64,000 nt of DNA from Prototheca cutis (lineage: Eukaryota > Chlorophyta > Trebouxiophyceae > Chlorellales > Chlorellaceae), in NCBI GenBank assembly GCA_002897115.2, contig BCIH01000020.1:1986-65985 (forward strand), read 5' to 3'. The translations under genes were made by a program, and so were the position numbers. The notes beneath the pieces were generated by a model. The model had not been told where the DNA came from. It saw only the letters and a list, made by a program, of their open reading frames with translations, and ran no database searches. Shown here piece by piece: positions 22,453 through 33,262 of the stretch; the first letter of the stretch is position 1, and every line of letters begins with the position of its first letter.

Positions 22453-23005
22453 CCCTGGCTGCCGGGGAGGGGCCGGAGATCTGGGACCAGGGTGCACGCA
22501 AGGGAGAAGGTCACCGCCTGCTCCCACTCGATACTGTATGCTTGTAATATCCAAATGAATATATTACGATGAAAATTGCCCAGGGACCGTGCTCATGGAA
22601 GATCTCGGTCCAAAGCACCACGGGGCGTGGGTCCGCAACGCCGAGGTGTCGAGCCCAGTACCCAGTTGGCGGAAATGTCCAGTGATCACACAGCCCCAAA
22701 CTCCAGATATGTCAAAAACCACGTTGCGAACCAGTACGCGCCATTCTAGAGTTGGACGCGTCTGGGCCAGTCGCCACAACCCTCACCTCATAGACGATGT
22801 CCCGCCCAGTCCCGAGAGAACCGATTTGAAGCTGGGCCGGGCACACCCGGGCCAGACACTGCGCGGGCACCGAAATGATCTGATCTGGTTCCACAATATC
22901 CCGGAGCCAGCTTCATTGCGGGCATGCGGCATCATTCATAAGGTCTATTTCGTCTGACAAGTCGTGTGGGAGGGCCCCGAGGGGCTGCCTCCGAGGTCGC
23001 CAGGC
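22453..23005. promoter_or_regulatory. Divergent interval between kinesin (-) and TCAIM-like gene (+)
   Basis: 553 bases between the two start codons. It probably holds two promoters and a missing first exon of the plus-strand gene with a mitochondrial presequence; I could not identify that exon. Confidence 0.35.
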
Positions 23006-25223
23006 ATGGAGCCCGTTCACCAGCGGCTGCTGCGCCAGGTCATCAAGCGGGTGCATCCCGACCTTTTTCTGGCGCACCCATTTGAGATGAAGGTCAATTC
23101 CGAGTCCTTGCAGGTACGTCCCGGGGGCGTTGCTCGGCGGAAGCTGCGACGATGGTGTATGGAGTTGTGGCGAGGCAGAGCCCGGCATTGCCTAGACCAT
23201 CTGAGCGGCCCAGGATAGTCGCAAAACACGCCAGCCCCATTCCGAGCACTGGTGTCTCGGCATACATCTCTTAGCCACGCGCTGCTTCTGAACGCACACC
23301 CCCGTCTCACAGGCTCTGAACGCGTACGCGGATCAGCTTGCCGCTGGTGTCGCCCCTCGCCCGGCAGCGCTGGAATTTTACGTGCACGCTGGCCCCGGCG
23401 GCGGCATGGCCCAGGTCACCGCGTCTCTGAGTCCAGCAGGTGACCTGCTCCCCCTGTTCTCGGCGTTTGGCCTGGGGGAGGAGGCCCGTGCGGCACGAAG
23501 CAGCCAAGGCACCGATGCGGCCCCCGGCCCCGGCTCCCTGGTGGGCTGGCTCCGCGCCTCGCTGGCCGATGCCGCGAGGCTGGCGGGCGAACACCGTGCG
23601 CTGACCACGGCCTGCCAGGAACTGCGCGCTGCCGTCGAGCGAGCCTACGACCTGGCCCATCTCCAAGTGCGTTGATGACGTTTGTCCGGTGGGCTGTTGC
23701 GGCCAGCTCGGTGGTGCTGCTGCACCCACTCCATGCAAAGGAGTTCAATCACCTTCGATCCACACGCAAAAGAGCAAACCCCTTCCTCTATCCTAACCAA
23801 AATATGGACCAATACTCATGCGCAGATGGTCAATGAGTACCCGCTGTCGATGGCAGAGTTGCGGGGCAACTTGGCGGCACTGCGGGGGCTGGAGGCCGCA
23901 CTGTGCACGCTGTGCGCCGACGACCCCGACCGCTTCCAGGGGCTGTCCCTGCGCGTGGAGGCGCTGCATGCCGGAGGTACCTGCGCGAATGGATGCAACA
24001 ATGGGCCGTCTGGAGACGCATCACGGACAGGGGGTGGATCTGTTGGCACGTGGGCTGCGGCTGACGGCGACAGCCTGCAAACCCCAGCGTGCCACATCAG
24101 CGACGAGGGTGTCGTGCGCGTGCCGGCCGGCGTGGCGACTGAGGCGCTGGCCGACCTGGACGCGGGCCGTGCGCGGTTGCTGGGGCGCGTGGCCAATTTC
24201 TGGAGGCGGCGGGCCTGGGACCTGGAGACGCCGCTGGCAACAGCGCTCAGCGTGCGCAGCGTGGCATGCTACGGGAACGACCTGGCGTCCTACCAGGCCT
24301 TTGTGCTCTGGGGCGGTGCTGTGCTGCGTATGGCTGGGGCTGTCGGATGCGCTACGGGCGACGGGAACGACGACGTTGTTGAGCAAACCTCTGCCTACAA
24401 TGGAGCGACACCGCCGCCACCACCAACCAACAGCAACCGCCCACGACACGCATTTGGGATCCTGGTGCACAGCGCAGACACCGGGCCCGTGATCGACCCC
24501 GTGCCTGGGTCGGCCTTTGTCCAGGTCCGCGCCTGCTGCAGTCCAGAGGTGCTGTTGGAGTACCTTGCGAGCGGCGACGGCGCATCGGCTGATGCGGCTG
24601 CGCTCGCGGCCGACATGGCACGGGCCGCCGAAGCCGCCGCGCTTGAGGCGGCGCGCGCCGCGCTGGGTCTGCGTGGTCTCCTGCGCCTGTGCGCTGGCAC
24701 GGAAGCGGCCGCTGATGCGGCGAAACGGCTGTGCGTGGCCGCGCCCACGCTGAGGGCCGCATTGCCGGGCTTGAGCGACGTCACAATCGCCCTGGACGAC
24801 GGGTACCGCGTGTGGGAGTCGGGCCTCCTCAGCATCCCCCACGATTTCGGCGGAGCGAAGGAACTGGAGTGCGCGCTGGCGGGCATGCTGCTGCGATGCC
24901 CGGCGGGGCAACAGGGGCACAGAGATGGGGCGCCTCCCATCGCAGCAGACGCACCCGGCAGCTGGCGGCGGCTGCCGGCCCCACGGCCCCATGTGGCCGC
25001 CGCAGTCGCCCCGATGATGGGCGGAAATAACGCCCGGAGACTCCAGCTCCTGCCATGGATGGCTCAGCACTGGAACAAGATCATGATGCCTATTTCAACT
25101 GCGCCGCCCTACCGCCGGCCCTCGCTGTGCAGGGGCACATGGCAGGCAGGCAGGCTGTCATGCACCAACCTCCGTGCAGCTGTGCCACAGTCAGTCGGCT
25201 CCCTTTCGACCCGGCACATGTAG
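23006..25223 (+). CDS. TCAIM-like protein (DUF4460 + DUF4461)
   Basis: Supported exons 23006-23113, 23313-23666, 23826-25223; 619 residues from the first in-frame ATG, though the frame is open upstream and an N-terminal exon is likely. Residues 1-70 match the DUF4460 start: HQRLLRQVIKRVHPDLFLAH, then NSESLQ across the splice to ALNAYADQLAAG, the same HPD...F...P...VN..SL..LN.Y order seen in the J-like region of TCAIM. LEFYVHAGPGGGMAQVTASL and a helix-rich part follow. The large third exon contains a DUF4461-like region (MVNEYPLSMAELRGNLAALR; NFWRRRAWDL; IPHDF), with Ala-rich insertions. Animal TCAIM is a mitochondrial protein; its molecular role is not settled, and I do not propose one here. 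A hidden intron inside the third exon cannot be excluded, and the extreme C-terminus (after about 24990) is not convincing. Confidence 0.65.
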
Positions 25224-26995
25224 AACCAAACCAATTCAGACATGAAATGAAGTTTTTAGATGTGCATTTACTCCTCTTGTATTCCTACTGGTGCTTGCTC
25301 GTCACCTTGCAATGCGTGTGAAGACAGTGGTGCCTGCACAATGCCCCGTTTTCCCGAGGCCTTGGGACGCGTGCAGCGACAGGGCCCCTCTGATGCGCAC
25401 CGCTGTCACCCAACTCGAGCTCTCTGTCTGTCTGAAAACCCCGCTGGATGGACCCGGATGGACAGGGCATGCAGTATTACAGGTGCAGGATGGATGGGAG
25501 CAGGGGGCCCAGGGCACGGGGAACAGTGAACGTTTCGATGTGGGGTTGTACGTAATATTCGCCTGGTGTCAGCTGGGGCGCAGTTGACGGACGGACACTC
25601 AGGCAACAGTTACGCTGCCCGCCAGCTCGGGACAGCCACGCTCAGTCGGTCAGCAGGGCGAATGCCGCCGATGTCTTGGGTTTTAGCTCGACAGAAAAGG
25701 ACAGCCACGCCACAGTCGATGACAACGATGATGGTGCAGCGCAATTGCCGAACAAGGGCTGGAAGGAACCGTGCCCCCAGGGTGCGGGGCTGCACGGGAC
25801 ACGGTCCTTTTGTTGTGTGAGACAAACAGACGCTCCCCACTTGACCTGATGGCAGCCATCAGCGTAGCTACCAGGCAGCCCGGTGTCACCACCGGACAGA
25901 TCAGCACGACCAAAGCGCCAGACGAGATGGCGTCGGGCTGCAGGCCCAAGCACCACCGTGCACGCCTGCAGCCCAACTGCGCAGCGCCCGCCATCGGGGA
26001 GCAGGAAGGAACGGCTTCAAGATCAGGGTAGCAGACTCGAGGGTGCACGTGCACGCACACACACGCGCACGTGCACCCGTGCACACGAAAGAAAGAAAGG
26101 GGGTCCGTCCATGCTGGACGGGTCTGGGGTGCACAGCCTCGAGCCACGGCATGGCGGCCCCCAAATGAGGGGCTTGAAGAAAGAGACCGTGAAACGGAGC
26201 AGCGTCTCATGCCGGCCAGCACAACCAAATTCATTCACCCCCATGGGCACCGCAGGCTCGCAAAGTCTGCCCGGGATTGGCCTTTAGGACTGGTGGTGGC
26301 CATAACCCAGGCGCCGTCGGGAATTCCCAGGCTGCCAGCGGACGCAAAAGCCAGCAGGGAGCACACAGTCCGCGGGGCGTGTCCCTGCTGTCCCATTCAG
26401 GCGGAATCCGTTCGTTTCCAGGGAAGGAGGTTTGGCAACACGCCGCGGGCATGGACACGGCGTGGCAGATGGAATGTGTCATCAAGCAAGGGAGAGAGGA
26501 CTCAACAGTGGTGCACGGCCAATGCATGCAAACCAAAAAAACAGAGCAAAACCAATGTGCAGGGGTGTCCTCGCTCCCGGGCCAAGGCGTGGGAGGCAGT
26601 GTGTGTCTGTGTGTTTTTGGAATGGTGGGTCATTCAGACAAGCTCATGCCAATGCATGGGCGACAAGCCAAAGGATTCCACAGGGTGGAACAAATACAGT
26701 GCAGAAGGTGTCATCGTCGGGTCTCAGGACCCGGGGGGGGGGGGGGGATGAGAACTGAGAACGAAATGAGTCAGGGCAGGATCTCGGGGTGGAGGGGGAG
26801 AACCGTGGACATGCGGATCTGTCTGTCCGTGCGGTTTCATGGATCACATCGAGGGGTCGGGAGCCTCAAGTCCGCAGCCGGAATGCCAGTGGCAGATGAT
26901 GTCCAGCCCTCGAAACCTTGCGACGATAAAAGAGTACAGACTGAAGGAAAGAGTTCCAAAAGCCGATGGGGGCCCGTATGTGCCGCCCTTGACTC
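25224..26995. other. Intergenic region without supported gene
   Basis: About 1.8 kb between the TCAIM-like and BACK-domain genes (convergent). It has low coding character, short CA-rich stretches (near 26045-26090) and a 15-base G run at 26733-26747. A long plus-strand open frame entering from 26277 is antisense to the BACK gene and is treated as a shadow. Confidence 0.45.
26733..26747 (+). repeat. Poly-G tract, 15 bases
   Basis: Uninterrupted G run downstream of the BACK-domain gene. Confidence 0.9.
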
Positions 26996-29482
26996 TCAGT
27001 ACACGATGCGGCGCCGGGAAGGCCCCGCAGGGAACCCGGCGTTCCCGGCAGCGGCCGCGGCGGGTGCGACCGGTTGCTGGCCAGGCAAAGCCAGGCCTGA
27101 ACCCAGGGCACACTCGCCGACGCGGCGCGTGGGAGACAGCAGCATCTCCACGCCAGTCAGGCCGCCAGCGCGGACAACGGCGCGGGAACCTTCGCCCAGC
27201 GTGGCGCACAGCAGTCCAGAAGTCCGAGGCGAAATCAGCTTGTCGCCAGAAGAAGAACAAGGCAAGGTGCCATCCAGCACCGTCTCCGAAGCACTGCCGC
27301 CGGCGTTGCCCGCCGCAGCCGCCCCATCCAGGGCTGCCTCGGGCGGGGCGAGCTTGGCGGCAAACAGAGCCCTGCGACTCGGCCGGGGCGCGTCGCTACC
27401 GTCGCCCGTTCCTCGACGCACTCGGTTGACGCGGGCCGCCGGGTGGCCGTCGCCCCGGGCAGCCGCGTCACGGAGTGGCCGCGCCGGCGAGGGCACGTCC
27501 AGGCCCACCGCCGCAGCCATGGCCTCACGAAGACCCTCGCTCCGCGGCACCAGCGCGCCACGACCCATCCGCCGCAGCGCGCACTCAAAAACGCTGGTGC
27601 TCGGGGGGGCGGCACGGCGGACGGCGACTGCAGAGGAAAAGCTCGGTGAGCGGGCCGACCAGGGAGCACGGGAGGGGGACCCGGCGCTGCACGGGCCGAC
27701 GCTCTCTGCGCCGCGACCCCCGGCACTTCCAGTGGGACTCAGGCGCATGCTGGCCGCAGAGGGTGTGCGTGAGAGCTCACTGCCACTTCCCTCGCTGTCC
27801 TCGTCCGAGGACGAGACAAAGCCCAGGTCCCAGCAGCTCGCATACTGCCGCGCACGCGGGTGCAACGGGCCCCGCTCTTCAGACGCCATCGCCAGCTCCA
27901 TAGGAGCTGTAACTCCGGCGTAGTTGGGACATGAGGACAGCTGCAGGGACGGTGGCAGGGCCCCAATGCCTGAAGACTGCAATGCGCCATCCAGGGACGA
28001 AACCGCCGGGTGATCGTCCACGTGAAAGCCCAACCGCGCGCCTCCGTTGAATCCAGACATACTTGATTCGCTCTCCAGCGTGATCATCGAGTCGTCGCTG
28101 ATGCCCCATGGGGTTGGTCGTGCAGCCGTCGTCCTTTCGACAGCTGCATCGTCGATGTCAGCGTTACTGCCCGAGGGCATTCCACGCCCACCCGCGCCGG
28201 CGTTATGCCGTTTCGTACTACCGCGGCGCTTGTGATGCTGCTTCCCTCCTGTGCGCGGGCGGTGCTCAAAGCGCAGACCGAACGGCTCGCCCAGCGGCGT
28301 GCCCATGAGACGGCTGAGAAAGGCGTTCGCGACAACCATGAGCAGCTTGCGGTCCGCCAGAACCAAGGGGTGGCTCTCCAGGTAGGCCAGGTCCTCGGGC
28401 CCCATGCGCGGCAGCCGCACCGTGGCGCAGACGTGCGCCAGCAATCCCGGCGCTCGCGGACCAGCATCGGCCTCCACCCATGCCGCCAGGGCCCGGAAGA
28501 CCTCGGCCTCGCTCGTGACCGACACGGCATCGTCCGCCAGCAGCGACACCATCTCGTTCGCAGGCAGCGTCACCAGGCCAGCATAGTCGTGCGCGGTGAC
28601 CAGCGAGAAGTGCGAGGTGGCCAGCCGGCGGGCGGCCCGGCGCAGCGGCGCGCACCCCGCGCTGCGCGCCAGACTCAGCAGACTTAGCGCATTGTGCATG
28701 GAAAGCGTGTCCAACAGCGCCGCGACACACAAGTCCCGGGCCTGCTCCGCCTCCGACAGGGAGGCCTGGTGCACACAGCGCATGAAGCACGTCGGCAGGC
28801 TGGCCTTTCCAAACACGGCCTCCTGCAGCTTGGCCAAGACCTGGGATCCCAGCTCACAGGGTGCCAAGGAGAACTCATAGTCTGCATTCTCAATGTCCTG
28901 GGGGTTGAGTGTGTGTGGGGGGGTTTGGGGGGGTAGTGGGAGATGGTGGTGGGAGGGTAGTGTGTGGGTGTGAAAACGTGGTAACCGGAGGGCAACCCAG
29001 CCTAAGACAGCACGGCATGCGTCAGACCAGCCGTTTCCACAGCGCCCACGGGCGAAAAATCCAGGCCCACCTGCAACACGAGCTCCGCAATGTGGGCAAT
29101 CTCACTGTCGATGTCGGGGTAGTGCCGGGCACCGAGGCATTCCTGGACCGCTGCTAGGCCTGCACGGCGTGTGTGGGAGACTCACGGGGATCAAACGCGG
29201 AGCCACAACCCAGCGCGTAAACAACCAACCGCTATCCCCACTCTTAAATTGCAATCACAAAGCGCCGCGCGCGAGCCCGCTCCACCCCATCGTGCGCTGG
29301 ATTTTGCCAGTCCGTTGCAAGCCGCGTCTAGACTGAACAACCCTGTCCACGCAACGACGCTTACCTCCTCCGATGCTCCGCTCGATGTTGGACAACGTCT
29401 TTTGCCCTCCAAACCGCACAACAGCAGCGCTGAGTTCCCGGCACTGGTACAAGGCATGGAGGAACGCCAGGCCCGTGGTCAT
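26996..29482 (-). CDS. BACK-domain protein (BTB/Kelch-associated), N-terminal domain unrecognised
   Basis: Exons (minus): 29482-29365, 29150-29071 (acceptor could be 3 bases earlier), 28897-26996; 699 residues with start ATG 29482. After about 110 residues comes a BACK-type helical domain (about 110-235): ARDLCVAALLDTL, NALSLLSLARSAGC, RRAARRLATSHFSLV, ADDAVSVTSEAEVFRALAAW and ATVRLPRMGPEDL, followed by about 440 residues of Ser/Ala/Arg-rich, probably disordered sequence with acidic SSSDEDSEGS. BACK domains normally follow a BTB domain in Cullin-3 adaptors, but the 110 residues before it (MTTGLAFLHALYQ, RYPDIDSEIAH-like helices) do not look like BTB. Either BTB lies in missed upstream exons or this is a different architecture. 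Confidence 0.6.
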
Positions 29483-31535
29483 CGGGGCCTGGTCGGTTGG
29501 TGGTCACAAAGTCAGCAAATGGTCCTGCGCGCCAATCGGTCAGGTCATCTTCTAGTCAACAAAACCGTCAGAATGTTTGCAGGGAAAGAGACGGCTCTGC
29601 ACGTCCCCTAGTACCGCTGGGAACGAGTCGACCTGTCGTCATCAATTTCGAAAACAGCGCCGTTGCCGGGGCAGCCAGCAGCCACCGACTATTTTAACAA
29701 ATGGTTTTCAGGGCCCTCCTACACCCACCAACCTCGCCCGCTGCACGACAATTTTTACCCCAAAGCACTGACGCAATGGGCGGGCACCTCTGGGAAGGAG
29801 GTGGCCGTGCCTGCAGGCAGTCCCCCTGCAAAGCACCCCCGGAGTGCCGTACCACGGATCGGGCCCTTTGAACAGCGCGGATGGGCCTTTGCAACGCCTT
29901 TTTCCTCCAGAATTATGTACATTAGAAACATTTAGGAGATCAGGAATGGGAAAGAGCACCTTGTATTCGCGGCTGAAGTGGTTTCAAGAGCACCCCCTAC
30001 AGGCCGTTAAGCATGACTGCGGGAAGGAAGGTGACTGACAGCAGCCTGCTATTTGCCCTGTTTGGAGGAGCCCTCGGTACAACCCCAACAATCTGGGGGG
30101 ATATTCCCCGTGGTTTCACTCTGCATGATTATTGCATTGGTGCATTGACAATCCAAGGTAGGGCACGTTTGATCAGGGAGTTGTACAGGCAGTTCAGCCT
30201 GCCCGTGAACTTGCGCTGTCAGGAGCGTGGACCAAGTGCTACCCCTGAGATTTTGCCCGGATTGTTGCGCTCTTCTTGGGATTGACATCCAGGCAAGGCT
30301 CGTGCATCATCGACCTTGTGCTGATATTGCTGTGGGATCGCCGGAAATAGCGACACTACCGCTTCTGATGAGCCGNCAACCCAGACCAGACTCTCAGGCC
30401 AAGTCCCGACGCCATTACCTTTACAGCTAGCAGAACTTCCTGGCACGCCTTTGGGCTTCGCTGTACCGCCGCGGGTTTTGGCCTCTGGACGGGGGCCTGT
30501 GGCGAGCTCTGCACTGCGAAAAGTGTCGAGGGTCACGCAATGGGTGCATGCCAAGTCTGACGGTGCAGTTCTTGGATACCCGCTCGGACGCCTCCTATCA
30601 ACATTTTGGCGCTTCGGCTGTTTTGTGCAGGGGACGGAAGGAGGGAATGCGATCCCGCGATGATCCGCATTGCCTTAGTTTCTGGCATCCCAATATCCTT
30701 TGAGTGTGCAACCAAATGTTAAATTCTCACAGAAAGACCACGCGTTTGTTGTACACCCGAGAATGAGGGGTGTGCGCTGATGGCGGGGCATCAGGAACAC
30801 GCTGCACATGACGAATGGGTGGAACAGGGGAGGTACTGGCTTTGAACAAACCCACCAAAACAAAATCCGGAGTGCGACTGATACTGTCAATGAAGGGCAC
30901 CCGCGCAATGCGAGGATGCCGCCCAAGGGGCCCACAAGCGGGGCGTCCAGGGCTCCCGCACGCCCCACAAGGGCGATGCCAGGTACTGCGGCACTCCTCA
31001 AGTCCGCGCAGCCTGGAAGATGTCCATGATGGCAAGCCTGAACCGTCGGCTCATTTGCGCCAGCCGTCGCCGGCGTGGTGCTGCAGCCAGACTGCCCGAG
31101 TCGGGCGAGCCGAGAGGGCTGGCACCGTCGAACGATGGCAGTGAGCCTGCGCAGGGTGTGGGCAATGGGCTTAGGTTTGACACGAGGCATGTCACTGCCA
31201 TGGGCCGACAGTTGAACTCCAATGGACTCAATACCAACTCCGTTCCCAGAACGTCAGGCTACAGCAAGTGTGCTGTCCTGCCATACCCCCCCCCCCCCCC
31301 CCCCCCGAGTTGATTGAAAACCAATGCAGTGCTCTTGGCCCATGTGGGTCAAAACCCCGGCCTGCGCAACCCCAGGTTGACCAAATGACTGGAAACGCCA
31401 CAGACCTGTGGAGAGTGGAGAACTGCCGCCGGCGCTGGCCTGCCGCCGGGCAGCGGAGATGGATGCACAGTGCACGGCCGCGTCGTAAGCACCGGGGCCC
31501 TGCAATGTCAACAAGCTGCCATCTTCTGCAAATTT
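29483..31535. other. Intergenic region without supported gene
   Basis: About 2 kb. The best open frames (for instance 30013-30285 plus, 30675-31190 minus) have no family motif, no good splice continuation and unbiased codons. It contains an N at 30376 and a 21-base C run at 31286-31306. Upstream exons of the BACK gene may lie here. Confidence 0.45.
31286..31306 (+). repeat. Poly-C tract, 21 bases
   Basis: Uninterrupted C run on the plus strand, 230 bases past the stop of the RING-CH gene. Confidence 0.9.
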
Positions 31536-32729
31536 TTACTCGTTGGGTAGAGATATCAGGTTGAAGGTCTTGCGCTTCAGGATAGTGGGGCCGTGGTGGC
31601 AGTGGAAGGGAATTGCGGCATGGACAAGCAGCCTGGAGCTTTCGAGGAGACCGTCGTTTCGCCCACTCAAACACAGAACAGTCGCCCTCCAAAGAATGCT
31701 TCCCCGAGCACCAGCCCTCAAATCGGCAGGAACATCAAGGTCTATTGGCAGCATCTGGCTCTAAAAGCAAACCAAGTGGAACCACCCCCTTCCCCCCCAC
31801 CCACCCACCCGAACAAGCAAACGCCGCACCAGATGTGGGTTCATCGCAAGTGAATGTGATGTTGAGGTCAGAGTCCCGGGGCAGGCTAAAGGCGCGGCGG
31901 ATTGCCTCGGTGAACTCACGGTAGCCCTCTTGCCCCGGTCGGACCTCAAAGCTGTAGGTCCGGCCATCAAAGTTGACGTTCATGATGGCGGGCGCGGTGA
32001 AGGCCGGCACAGGGGTCAGAACCCCCTTCCAGTCTGGCAGCTCGCAGTCGCAAAACTCGCAACGGGTCTCTCGCCGCGAGCCAGCCGACTGCAGCTGCCA
32101 CCGGGCCAGGCAGCGCGCATGTGCGGGCCTGCAGAAATAGAGCGTCGAGTGTCACGCCCTGCACCACCTGCGCGCCAGAGAACCCAAGCCATCCAGCTCA
32201 GGCAGGAACACCCGTACGCGGCTTCCAGCCCGGCAGGGGTAGCTTCTACCCAACGCAGGTACTGCTAAAGTCCCAGGTCCCCAGCCGGCCGGCTCGTGCC
32301 ACCACTTCCACACAGGGCGCATTACACCGTTACCTGGGGCATTGGCATGGCAGCGTGAGCATGCCCGCGCTCTCCAGACATATCCAGCAGACAGAATCCT
32401 GTGGGCAGCAGGTCGAGGGGGAGCAAGGCCTGAGAGCGCCCACAACCTGTGCGATAGCCATCGTCACCCCACACCTAGCCAAACATTCATCATTGTCACG
32501 GACGCGCTGCTTGCATGCGCGATTCCGAGCGCCCGTGCCGGGAAGCCGCCCGGCACGACATTCCGGCCGACTTCCGTGCCCGTGCGGAACCCTTCCTCCC
32601 AGCCCTCCCGAGAACAAGCACCTCGTCAATGCAGACGGCGTGATGACCGTTCCCGCCGGTGTTGGCATCCAAGGAAACCTTGTTGGTCTCTTGAAGCGGC
32701 TTGGTGAGGTCGCCGGTGACAGCGTCCAT
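31536..32729 (-). CDS. RING-CH (MARCH-type) E3 ubiquitin ligase with PB1-like segment
   Basis: Exons (minus): 32729-32622, 32398-32334, 32128-31830, 31741-31536; 225 residues. The start ATG 32729 sits in an ideal accATGG context. Residues 40-84 form a complete C4HC3 RING-variant finger, C40-C43-C54-C56-H61-C64-C81-C84 (CWICLESAGMLTLPCQC; AHARCLARW; CEFC), assembled over two splice junctions. This finger recruits E2 enzymes in MARCH-type ligases. Residues about 107-158 (MNVNFDGRTYSFEVRPGQ; REFTEAIRRAFSLP; DLNITFTCDE) look like a PB1 or ubiquitin-like beta-grasp. No transmembrane segment is seen, unlike most MARCH proteins, so a soluble ligase is inferred. The last exon's acceptor was chosen by frame; it gives DLDVPADLRAGARG and a basic tail. 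Confidence 0.8.
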
Positions 32730-33262
32730 GGTGGAGGCCCAGGTGCTGCTGCGGGGACAGGGTGCCCGCCTCCCAGGCAACGCCCGTCCGGGGCAGCCTA
32801 CCTTTCGCAAATTGGGCTCGACCCACTTACAGAATGGGCATAGGAATTGATGTTCGAATGTGGGTGCGGAGATGGTGTCCGAACTTCTCTGGATCCATCA
32901 CCCCTTCAGGACCTTCAAATCAAGGGGGATCCCCTCATGACGAACACAAAAAGCCCGGAAGAAGGGGCCTCGCCCCGTCAGCGTTGTCGTTGGGCGGGGC
33001 CCCTGCAGGCGGGGGTCCCAGTCCCTCGCTCCCACTCCCCATGTTTTGATTGCACTGTAATCGCATGATAATGATGCTGTGATCTGGTGGGGTGGTCTTT
33101 AGGCCTGTCTGGGGTACACGCGCGACGTGCTCGCGGCATCGGACGGCACCCGAGAACCCTCGGAGCGCTGCCATCCTGGCCCTGCGCGGTGCCCTCGCCA
33201 CGTTCGTTGCCTCGGCAGGAGGCACGCGGGCAGTCATGTGATTGGTTCCTGAAATGATGTGA
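32730..33262. promoter_or_regulatory. Divergent interval between RING-CH (-) and CBM48 gene (+)
   Basis: 533 bases. A possible coding stretch on plus at about 33103-33240 (GYTRDVLAAS) after a ctttag acceptor could be an early exon of the CBM48 gene; I could not join it with confidence. Confidence 0.3.

Noticed and set aside
26040..26100. CA/GT-rich block as a possible telomere-like or satellite repeat
   Set aside because: Irregular GCACACAC/GTGCACGTGC stretch of about 50 bases only; simple sequence, not an array.
26277..27923. Plus-strand open frame of 548 codons
   Set aside because: Mostly antisense to the disordered tail of the BACK-domain gene; composition is Arg/Ser/Pro low complexity without motif.
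30013..30285. Plus-strand open frame of 90 codons (LFALFGGALGTTPTIW)
   Set aside because: Short, no homology pattern I recognise, no splice-consistent neighbours and ordinary base composition for noncoding DNA here.
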